Positions 1 to 4,561 of a stretch of DNA of 5,270 nt are shown in pieces. Made by a program: the position numbers and the translations under genes. The stretch's first letter is position 1. Each line of letters opens with the position of its first letter. Source of the stretch: an uncultured Caulobacteraceae bacterium (GTDB lineage Bacteria; Pseudomonadota; Alphaproteobacteria; Caulobacterales; Caulobacteraceae); assembly GCA_937952995.1 (NCBI GenBank), contig CALFYB010000213.1, positions 1 through 5,270 of the forward strand, in the 5' to 3' direction. The notes beneath the pieces were generated by a model. That model worked only from the letters and a program-made list of their open reading frames with translations, made no database searches and was not told where the DNA came from.

Positions 1-1043
1 AAACTATCGAAGCAATCGTTGAATTCATTGCTAACAATGGTCACGTAATCGATGCTCCTGGCCTAAAGCAAGAGCACTACGACGTATTCGACTGCGCACT
101 TGGTGCACGTTCAATCGCACCAATGGGCCACGTTCGCATGATGGCTGCTTGCCAGCCATTCCTATCTGGCGCGATCTCAAAGACCGTTAACTTGCCAGAA
201 GATGCAACAATCGAAGAAGTTGAAGAGGTTTACTACGAGGGCTGGAAGCTAGGCCTTAAGGCACTTGCCGTTTATCGCGACAATTGCAAAGTTGGTCAAC
301 CACTATCTGATGGCAAGGCAAAGAAGAAGGATGTTGAAGTTGAAGCCGCAGCACCAGCTGCAGCAACACGTAAGCGCCTTCCAAAGTCTCGCCCATCTCG
401 TACAACATCATTTGCAGTTGGCGGCGCCGAGGGTTACATGACTTCAGGTGCATATGCCGATGGCGCACTTGGCGAGGTATTCCTAAAGCTTGGCAAGCAA
501 GGTTCAACACTTGCCGGTGTAATGGATGCCTTCTCAATCGCAGTATCAATTGGTTTGCAGTACGGCGTACCGCTAGAGACCTTCGTCGAGAAGTTCACTA
601 ACTTGCGCTTCGAGCCAGCTGGTATGACCGATGATCAAGATATTCGCATGGCGCAATCAATGATGGATTACATCTTCCGTCGTCTAGCACTTGATTACCT
701 GCCATTTGAAACTCGCAGTGCAATGGGTCTTTACACTTCAGCAGAGCGCGCTCGCGCACTCGAGACCGGCGAATACACCGCCGATGTCGCTGCAGTGACC
801 GAGACACTTGCACAGTCAGCAGCACCTGCGGCTCCGGCTGCACCAGCTGCTCCTGCAGCCAAGGTTCAAGATGTGAAGATTGAAGAAGCACCACGTACCT
901 ATAACTCTTCAACTGAACTACTTGAAGCGATCACTGGTATCGCATCAGATGCCCCGCTATGTATGACTTGCGGAGTCAAGATGCGTGCATCAGGCGCTTG
1001 CTACGTCTGCGAAGGCTGTGGCAACACCTCAGGTTGCTCATAA
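1..1043 (+). CDS. nrdJ: Vitamin B12-dependent (class II) ribonucleotide reductase, C-terminal part, 5' truncated by window edge
   Basis: Adenosylcobalamin-dependent ribonucleotide reductase converts ribonucleotides to deoxyribonucleotides in the cytoplasm without needing oxygen. The frame is open from base 3, giving 346 residues; the ATG at 123 is internal. Visible in order are the GHVRMMAACQPFLSGAISKT block that ends the catalytic barrel, a Lys/Ala-rich spacer, a TSCPD-type domain (fragment residues about 131-235, with VGGAEGYMTSG and GSTLAGVMDAFSIAVSIGLQ), an Ala-Pro repeat linker (about 271-286), and a cysteine-rich tail. The tail has Cys at 320, 323, 333, 336, 339 and 345 and ends GNTSGCS; this CxxC/CxxC tail is thought to reduce the active site. 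Full-length homologues have roughly 900 residues or more, so about the last third is present. The RPSRTTSF and GGAEGYMT wording matches actinobacterial NrdJ better than alphaproteobacterial NrdJ. Codon use (GCA, TCA, CTA common) differs sharply from the genes after 1232. Family call is very secure; the host lineage is inferred. Confidence 0.95.
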   Translation, partial: TIEAIVEFIANNGHVIDAPGLKQEHYDVFDCALGARSIAPMGHVRMMAACQPFLSGAISKTVNLPEDATIEEVEEVYYEGWKLGLKALAVYRDNCKVGQPLSDGKAKKKDVEVEAAAPAAATRKRLPKSRPSRTTSFAVGGAEGYMTSGAYADGALGEVFLKLGKQGSTLAGVMDAFSIAVSIGLQYGVPLETFVEKFTNLRFEPAGMTDDQDIRMAQSMMDYIFRRLALDYLPFETRSAMGLYTSAERARALETGEYTADVAAVTETLAQSAAPAAPAAPAAPAAKVQDVKIEEAPRTYNSSTELLEAITGIASDAPLCMTCGVKMRASGACYVCEGCGNTSGCS

Positions 1044-1075
1044 GCCGTAGGGCTTAGCAATCGGGCCGTAGGCCC
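1041..1075 (+). repeat. Two adjacent short hairpins just after nrdJ, sharing CCGTAGG
   Basis: The first hairpin has stem TAAGCC (1041-1046), loop GTAG and GGCTTA (1051-1056), and it includes the nrdJ stop codon. The second has GGGCC (1063-1067), loop GTA and GGCCC (1071-1075). Both carry the same CCGTAGG core around the loop. Neither is followed by a T run, so they are not classical intrinsic terminators. They could stabilise the 3' end of the mRNA or slow polymerase. The base pairing is read directly; the role is inferred. Confidence 0.6.
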
Positions 1076-1086
1076 AAATAGCGTTG

Positions 1087-1137
1087 ATTTAGGCTGGTGT
1101 CATGGGGCAGAAACGCCGCGTGACACCAGCTCTAAAT
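1087..1137. repeat. Long inverted repeat, 16 paired bases with one bulge
   Basis: ATTTAG plus GCTGGTGTCA (1087-1102) pairs with TGACACCAGC, a single unpaired T at 1131, and CTAAAT (1121-1137). The loop is 18 bases (1103-1120), and a GC and a GU pair could extend the stem inward. No T run follows. The structure could act as RNA or as a protein-binding operator; the sequence does not decide. It lies between nrdJ and the terminator at 1187-1220, in DNA that looks like the nrdJ organism. Confidence 0.65.
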
Positions 1138-1142
1138 GACAG

Positions 1143-1167
1143 GTTTAGGGTGTAAATACCTCTAAAC
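1143..1167. repeat. Inverted repeat with the same architecture as the preceding one
   Basis: GTTTAG and GGT (1143-1151) pair with ACC, an unpaired T at 1161, and CTAAAC (1158-1167), around the loop GTAAAT. The outer TTTAG/CTAAA arms and the position of the single bulged T match the 1087-1137 hairpin. The two may therefore be related elements, or may pair with each other in an alternative fold. Confidence 0.55.
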
Positions 1168-1186
1168 TATCGGCATTAAAGAAACT

Positions 1187-1220
1187 ACCTCCGTGGAATA
1201 TCCGGTTCGCGGGGGTTTTT
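1187..1220 (+). terminator. Probable intrinsic terminator reading rightward from nrdJ
   Basis: ACCTCCGTG (1187-1195) pairs with CGCGGGGGT (1208-1216) over nine pairs, two of them GU wobbles within the CCTCCGTG arm. The loop is 12 bases and a five-T run (1216-1220) follows directly. This is the expected form of a Rho-independent terminator on the plus strand. It most plausibly ends the nrdJ transcript. It stops only about 11 bases before the end of the oppositely oriented amidohydrolase gene. Confidence 0.6.
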
Positions 1221-1231
1221 CTTTGCCCCCC

Positions 1232-2554
1232 CTACTTCCCCTTGTGACTGGCCAGATAATCAAGCGCGAGCAGCACGTGGGTGCGGACGCCGATTTCGAG
1301 GACGGATTCGTCTATGTCGAAATAGGGCGAGTGGTTGGCGGGGGCGGTTTTGGCTTCGACCGAGGGTTTACGGCCACCGAGTTGATAGAACACGCCGGGG
1401 ATCTTGCGGGCATAGAAGGAGAAGTCCTCTGAGCCGGTGACCAGATCGCCTTCGGACTCGACGTTCTTGGCTCCGCCTGCGGCCTTGGTCAGGGTCGGCA
1501 ACATGGCTTTGGCCAGGTCTGGATCATTATAGGTCACGGGGTATGACGGGCTGTTCATGGTCAAGGTGGCGTTGGCACCATAGCTCTCGGCGAGGTTCTG
1601 GACGGTCTTTTCCATGCGAGCAATGACGTCGGTGCGGCGCTCGTCGGTGAAGGTGCGCATGGTGCCCGACATTTTCAGCTCTTCGGGGATGATGTTGTTG
1701 CGCACGCCGCCGTGGATGGTGGCGACGGTCAGAACGGTCGGCGAGGAGGTGACATTGATCTGGCGGGCGGCGATCTGGTTGAAGGCTGTGACGATCGAGG
1801 CGCCGAGCGAGACCACATCAATGCCGTCCCAAGGGCGCGCGCCGTGGGTCTGGCGACCCTTGAGGGCGATGTCAAAGCGGTCAGAGGCGGCATAGAAGCC
1901 CCCGGCCCGGTAGTTCAGCTTGCCCAGGTCACCGGGGCCGATATGGATGCCGAAAATGGCCGAAGGGGCTGGATTTTCCAGCGCCCCTTCGAGCACCATC
2001 TGCTTGGCGCCGCCAACCTCGCCCAGAGGCAGGCCCTCTTCGGCGGGCTGGAAGATCAGGACCACAGTGCCGGGAATGCTGGCGCGCATGTTGGACAGGA
2101 CCGTCGCGGCGCCGAGCAGCATGGCGACATGGGTGTCGTGACCGCAGGCGTGCATGACGCCGACCGTCTGGCCGTCATATTCGGCGGTGACCTTGGAGGC
2201 GAAGGGCAGACCGGTCTTCTCATAGACGGGCAAGGCGTCCATGTCGGCGCGCAGGGCGACGACACCGCCGGGCTTGCCGCCCTTGAGCACGGCGACGATG
2301 CCGGTCGTGGCGACCTTGGTGCGGACCTCAAAGCCCAGACGGGTCAGTTCGGCGGCCACCAGCGCCGAGGTGCGGAACTCGCGATTGCCCAGCTCTGGAT
2401 GTTCGTGAATGTCGCGGCGCCAAGCCACGACCTTGGGCTGGATCGCGTGGGCGGCGGCAAAGATGGCGTCGGTCGAGGTCGCAGACCCTGCGGCGAGGGC
2501 CGAATTGGCGGTGAGGCTGAGCGCGGCAACGGCGACTGCGGTAAGGATTCGCAT
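1232..2554 (-). CDS. Secreted M20-family metallo-amidohydrolase (N-acyl-amino-acid / hippurate hydrolase-like)
   Basis: This 440-residue zinc-type amidohydrolase of peptidase family M20 (subfamily D style) is predicted to cleave an N-acyl or amide bond of an amino-acid conjugate. The first 21 residues form a Sec signal peptide: Arg2, a hydrophobic core, then ALA before Ala22, so the enzyme should act in the periplasm. Metal-ligand motifs are all present: HACGHD (Cys137, His139), QPAEEG (Glu172-Glu173), GIHIGPG (His204) and the C-terminal HSPYFD (His408). The lid/dimerisation segment GRQTHGARPWDGID is also recognisable. The start at 2554 was chosen because AGGGGA lies six bases before this ATG and the signal peptide begins there. 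An in-frame upstream TTG at 2611 would sit inside the -35 box. The gene is divergent from the NUDIX pair. No obvious terminator of its own follows the stop. The exact substrate cannot be read from sequence. Confidence 0.92.
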   Translation of the reverse strand: MRILTAVAVAALSLTANSALAAGSATSTDAIFAAAHAIQPKVVAWRRDIHEHPELGNREFRTSALVAAELTRLGFEVRTKVATTGIVAVLKGGKPGGVVALRADMDALPVYEKTGLPFASKVTAEYDGQTVGVMHACGHDTHVAMLLGAATVLSNMRASIPGTVVLIFQPAEEGLPLGEVGGAKQMVLEGALENPAPSAIFGIHIGPGDLGKLNYRAGGFYAASDRFDIALKGRQTHGARPWDGIDVVSLGASIVTAFNQIAARQINVTSSPTVLTVATIHGGVRNNIIPEELKMSGTMRTFTDERRTDVIARMEKTVQNLAESYGANATLTMNSPSYPVTYNDPDLAKAMLPTLTKAAGGAKNVESEGDLVTGSEDFSFYARKIPGVFYQLGGRKPSVEAKTAPANHSPYFDIDESVLEIGVRTHVLLALDYLASHKGK

Positions 2555-2584
2555 GATCTTTCCCCTGAAAATCTGATGACGGAC

Positions 2585-2611
2585 GATGGAGCCTTGCGGT
2601 TGCAGGGTCAA
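2585..2611 (-). promoter_or_regulatory. Caulobacter-type housekeeping promoter for the amidohydrolase
   Basis: On the minus strand TTGACCC (2611-2605) is followed by 12 bases and GCTCCATC (2592-2585). This matches the described Caulobacter vegetative consensus TTGACGS-N10-14-GCTANAWC at six of seven and seven of eight positions. Transcription would start near 2578, giving a leader of roughly 25 bases that contains the ribosome binding site. This supports translation from 2554 and a Caulobacterales host for this part of the window. Confidence 0.6.
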
Positions 2612-2668
2612 GGGCTGGCAAGGTTTCCCTAAGGTCAGACTTCCCCTTCGCTAAAGTCGTCTTAAACT

Positions 2669-3394
2669 ATGGTTATGACCGAACCCAAACTCGACCCCAA
2701 TTACGACCCGCGCTCTGACGGGGCCATGCGCACCGAAGACCAAAAGGTCGTGCGGCCCAAGGATGCGGCCACCTTGATCATCGTGCGGCGCGACGCTGAA
2801 AAGCCGCGCCTCTTGATGGGGCGGCGCAATAAGGGCCACAACTTCATGCCCGGCAAATGGGTGTTCCCCGGTGGCCGGATCGACCGCAGCGACTTTCGTG
2901 CGCCCTATTGCGAGGACCTTCGCCCAGAGGTCGCGGCGCGGGTTGAACAGACCGCGCCGCCTGCCCGTGCCCGCGCCCTAGCCCTCGCGGCCGTGCGCGA
3001 GACCTTTGAAGAGGTCGGGCTGTTGCTGGCCAAGCCCGCGCCCGTGCGGCCCGGTGCCGGTCCTTGGCGCGATTTCATGGCCTTGGGAGCCGAGGCCAAT
3101 CTGGGGGCGCTAGACTTCATCGCCCGCGCCATCACCCCGCCCTATCGGCCCAAACGCTTTGACGCCCGGTTCTTTATGGCTGAGGCCGAGCACCTGATCA
3201 GCCTCGACCGCGCGCCGGACTGCGGCGAGTTGGACGAGATTGCCTGGGTCGATCTGGATGAGGCCCTGGCGCTGGACCTGCCCAACATCACGCGGTTCGT
3301 GGTCCATGAGCTGGCTCTGCGCATCGAGGACCCTCACCGCCCCGCCCCGTTCGTGCGCTTCCTGCGCGGTGCGCGTCAGTTGAGCTATCTATGA
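2669..3394 (+). CDS. NUDIX hydrolase, NUDT19-like split-box type (first of tandem pair)
   Basis: This 241-residue cytoplasmic NUDIX protein is predicted to hydrolyse a nucleoside-diphosphate-linked substrate. The domain starts near residue 33 (AATLIIVRRD) after a charged N-terminal extension. WVFPGG lies at residues 64-69 and RETFEEVG at 110-117, so the metal-binding glutamates (111, 114, 115) are intact. About 40 residues separate the two halves of the NUDIX box, against 13 in the standard GX5EX7REUXEEXGU motif; long insertions of this kind are known in NUDT19-like and CoA-diphosphatase-like members. A second conserved block, FIARAITPPYRPKRFDARFF, lies near 150-169. There are two candidate starts, ATG at 2669 and ATG at 2675. 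Neither has a clear ribosome binding site, so a short leader or leaderless message is possible. Its stop overlaps the next gene's start. The substrate is unknown. Confidence 0.9.
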   Translation: MVMTEPKLDPNYDPRSDGAMRTEDQKVVRPKDAATLIIVRRDAEKPRLLMGRRNKGHNFMPGKWVFPGGRIDRSDFRAPYCEDLRPEVAARVEQTAPPARARALALAAVRETFEEVGLLLAKPAPVRPGAGPWRDFMALGAEANLGALDFIARAITPPYRPKRFDARFFMAEAEHLISLDRAPDCGELDEIAWVDLDEALALDLPNITRFVVHELALRIEDPHRPAPFVRFLRGARQLSYL

Positions 3395-4002
3395 CCGTGC
3401 CGGTTAAAGCGAAGCCCGCCACGCCGCGTCATGCCGCCAGTCTGGTTCTGATCCGGCAAGGCTCGGACGGACCTGAAGTGCTGATGGGGCGCAGGCCGCG
3501 CAAATCGGCCTTTGCGCCAGACGTGTTCGTGTTTCCGGGTGGCAAGCTGGACGAGGCGGACCGCGCGGTTCGCCCTGCCGTGCCTCTGTCAGAGGCCTGC
3601 ATCCGCTTGACGGCGGCGTCTCGGCGCTTGGCCCACGCGCTGGCGGCCGCGGCCCTGCGCGAGACCGAGGAGGAGACTGGATTGGTCTTGCCGCTGGCGT
3701 CGGGTTCGGGGGCGGACTTTTCGCACCTGACCTTGATCGCGCGGGCCATTACCCCGACCGAAAGCCCGATCCGCTTTCATGCCCGCTTCTTTCAGGCCGA
3801 CGCGGCCCTGACCCAAGGCAAGATGGAAGCCACGCCCGAACTGGCCGATCTGGCCTATCGTCCGCTGGCCGAGGCGTTGAAGCTGCCGATGTTCGACATC
3901 ACCGAAGCGGTCGTGCGCCACGTTCAAGTTCCGACGGCTGATGAGCCCGCCTTTTTGTTCACCTATCGCAATGGCGGCGCAAAACGCACGGGATTGCGAT
4001 AA
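3391..4002 (+). CDS. NUDIX hydrolase, paralogue of the preceding gene
   Basis: This 203-residue NUDIX protein is clearly related to its upstream neighbour. AASLVLIRQG, LMGRR, VFVFPGG (residues 45-51), RETEEETG (90-97) and LIARAITPTESPIRFHARFF repeat that protein's motifs in the same order. Catalytic glutamates 91, 94 and 95 are present, and the NUDIX box is again split by an insertion of about 38 residues. The ATG lies in an ATGA overlap with the previous stop codon and has no strong ribosome binding site of its own, which indicates translational coupling. The pair looks like an ancient tandem duplication whose products may act together or have separate substrates. Its C-terminal part is shorter than its neighbour's. 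Function beyond NUDIX hydrolysis cannot be assigned. Confidence 0.9.
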   Translation: MTVPVKAKPATPRHAASLVLIRQGSDGPEVLMGRRPRKSAFAPDVFVFPGGKLDEADRAVRPAVPLSEACIRLTAASRRLAHALAAAALRETEEETGLVLPLASGSGADFSHLTLIARAITPTESPIRFHARFFQADAALTQGKMEATPELADLAYRPLAEALKLPMFDITEAVVRHVQVPTADEPAFLFTYRNGGAKRTGLR

Positions 4003-4016
4003 TCTGCTTCACAGCG

Positions 4017-4044
4017 TTGACATTGCCTGTTCGAAGGGTATTGT
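4017..4044 (+). promoter_or_regulatory. Probable sigma-70-type promoter for rpmG
   Basis: TTGACA at 4017-4022 is a perfect -35 box. A 16-base spacer and TATTGT at 4039-4044 follow. Transcription would start near 4051, leaving a leader of about 50 bases before the L33 start codon. It lies just after the end of the second NUDIX gene, so rpmG probably has its own transcript in addition to any readthrough. Confidence 0.6.
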
Positions 4045-4064
4045 CCGCGCCTCTTGGATTTCCC

Positions 4065-4088
4065 GGTTCGCAGCGTGTGCGGCGAACC
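4065..4088 (+). promoter_or_regulatory. Hairpin in the rpmG leader
   Basis: GGTTCGC (4065-4071) and GCGAACC (4082-4088) form a seven-base-pair stem with a ten-base loop, ending just before the GAAGGA ribosome binding site (4091-4096). Ribosomal protein operons are often controlled through leader structures, so this could modulate L33 synthesis. The pairing is seen directly; regulation is inferred. Confidence 0.45.
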
Positions 4089-4104
4089 CCCGAAGGATTC
4101 GACC

Positions 4105-4272
4105 ATGGCTAAACCGGCTTCAATCAAGATCCGTATGAACTCCACTGCGGATACCGGCTTCTTCTACGTGACGAAGAAGAATGCACGCACCAAGACTGAA
4201 AAGCTGGTGATGAACAAATATGACCCCGTCGTGCGCAAGCATGTCGAGTTCAAAGAAGGCAAGATCAAGTAG
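4105..4272 (+). CDS. rpmG: Large-subunit ribosomal protein bL33
   Basis: This 55-residue basic protein of the 50S ribosomal subunit, located near the E site, begins MAKPASIKIRMNSTADTGFF and ends KHVEFKEGKIK. It is full length for the family. It has no cysteine, so it is the zinc-independent (C-minus) form, as usual in alphaproteobacteria. The ATG at 4105 was chosen over an in-frame ATG at 4054 because GAAGGA lies eight bases before it and bL33 begins with MAK. The earlier ATG would fall at the predicted transcription start. The wording is very close to what is expected of Caulobacterales. It is preceded by its own promoter and leader hairpin and followed by a strong terminator, so it forms a single-gene unit. 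Confidence 0.97.
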   Translation: MAKPASIKIRMNSTADTGFFYVTKKNARTKTEKLVMNKYDPVVRKHVEFKEGKIK

Positions 4273-4297
4273 GCTTTTTGCCTTCAAAACGATCATG

Positions 4298-4324
4298 CGC
4301 CCGGCTTCACCGCCGGGCGTTTTT
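4298..4324 (+). terminator. Intrinsic terminator after rpmG
   Basis: CGCCCGGC (4298-4305) pairs perfectly with GCCGGGCG (4312-4319) around the loop TTCACC, and five T residues follow (4320-4324). It begins 25 bases after the rpmG stop codon and separates rpmG from the small transcript unit downstream. Confidence 0.9.
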
Positions 4325-4340
4325 GATTCTGCCCCCAGAT

Positions 4341-4346
4341 TTGACG
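4341..4346 (+). promoter_or_regulatory. Possible -35 element for the small unit
   Basis: TTGACG, followed by C, matches the Caulobacter -35 consensus TTGACGS. No convincing -10 element is found at the expected distance; the nearest candidate, GCTGAC at 4366, is too far away. This is offered only as a candidate for the start of the transcript that ends at 4551. Confidence 0.25.
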
Positions 4347-4389
4347 CAGCCCCTTGCCTTTTCGCGCTGACAGGACAGACTGTGAGTCC

Positions 4390-4400
4390 CTGTTTAACAG
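4390..4400. repeat. Small palindrome next to the ribosome binding site
   Basis: CTGTT-T-AACAG is an 11-base perfect inverted repeat ending two bases before GAAAGGAGG minus its first G. It overlaps the right arm of the 4370-4393 stem, so the two cannot form together. It could be an operator half-pair or a chance palindrome. Confidence 0.3.
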
Positions 4401-4401
4401 C

Positions 4402-4417
4402 GAAAGGAGGTGATCCA
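4402..4417 (+). promoter_or_regulatory. Extreme Shine-Dalgarno sequence
   Basis: GAAAGGAGGTGATCCA, continuing with the G of GTG, pairs without mismatch to the whole conserved 16S 3' tail, far longer than the usual four to six bases. GGAGG ends seven bases before the GTG at 4418, which is ideal spacing for initiation. This supports that GTG as a real start despite the shortness of the frame. Confidence 0.65.
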
Positions 4418-4480
4418 GTGTCTCAATGTCGAATCACGAAGTCTCTGGAGAACTTCGGCGACGGAAACAGTCTCGGCTGA
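4418..4480 (+). CDS. Putative 20-residue small protein or leader peptide
   Basis: From GTG at 4418 to TGA at 4478-4480 the frame encodes a 20-residue peptide beginning MSQCRITKSL and ending GDGNSLG, with one Cys and no membrane segment. The case for translation is the exceptional ribosome binding site with correct spacing, not the peptide itself, which I do not recognise. The stop codon lies at the start of the 4476-4499 stem, so a ribosome finishing this frame would cover that stem. It sits alone between two terminators with no structural gene downstream on the same strand. This argues against a classical attenuator and for a stand-alone small protein or a dual-function RNA. The reading frame could instead be incidental to a ribosome-pairing RNA. 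Confidence 0.45.
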   Translation: MSQCRITKSLENFGDGNSLG

Positions 4481-4518
4481 CCCCTTGCTGAAGGTCAGCG
4501 ACTTTGCTGACATTGCTG

Positions 4519-4551
4519 AACGCTGCGGAGGAAGCCCTCCGCAGCGTTTTT
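4519..4551 (+). terminator. Strong intrinsic terminator ending the small unit
   Basis: AACGCTGCGGAGG (4519-4531) and CCTCCGCAGCGTT (4536-4548) form a perfect 13-base-pair stem with loop AAGC, followed by T residues (T run 4547-4551). It ends 11 bases before the stop of the convergent gene at 4562. The reverse strand offers the same stem but only a TT tail, so it would be a weaker terminator for that gene. Confidence 0.9.
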
Positions 4552-4561
4552 CATTTGGGGG

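Larger units (their letters stand above)
4370..4551 (+). ncRNA. Candidate structured small RNA or leader with full 16S 3'-end complementarity
   Basis: This short unit lies between two intrinsic terminators and contains four potential stems. They are ACAGGAC (4370-4376) with GTCCCTGT (4386-4393, one bulge); CGAAGT (4437-4442) with ACTTCG (4452-4457); GCTGA plus CCTT (4476-4486, two-base bulge) with AAGG plus TCAGC (4491-4499); and the terminator at 4519-4551. GAAAGGAGGTGATCCAG (4402-4418) is exactly complementary to the conserved 16S rRNA 3' end. Either this is the mRNA of the 20-codon frame starting at 4418, or the RNA itself pairs with the ribosome. The 5' end is a guess. No known RNA family was recognised. 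Confidence 0.4.

Noticed and set aside
1087..1137. Intrinsic terminator or cobalamin riboswitch near nrdJ
   Set aside because: No T run follows the stem and no B12-box or other conserved cobalamin-riboswitch blocks are visible. The region is downstream of the gene, not upstream.
1193..1432. 79-codon plus-strand open frame
   Set aside because: It starts inside the terminator hairpin and overlaps the 3' end of the amidohydrolase in antisense. It has no ribosome binding site or recognisable motif.
1712..2632. 306-codon plus-strand open frame opposite the amidohydrolase gene
   Set aside because: It is Gly/Asp/Arg-rich shadow translation of a GC-rich gene whose minus-strand product has complete M20 motifs and a promoter. 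It also runs across the divergent promoter region.
3589..3927. 112-codon minus-strand open frame opposite the second NUDIX gene
   Set aside because: It is Arg/Gly/Gln-rich antisense translation of a clear NUDIX gene.
4402..4418. Fragment or start of an antisense 16S rRNA gene
   Set aside because: The match to the 16S 3' end stops exactly at position 4418 and no further rRNA sequence follows on either side, so it is not an rRNA gene end.
4220..4480. 86-codon frame starting inside rpmG and ending with the small peptide
   Set aside because: It would read through rpmG and its strong terminator. Only the part after the GTG at 4418 has a credible ribosome binding site.
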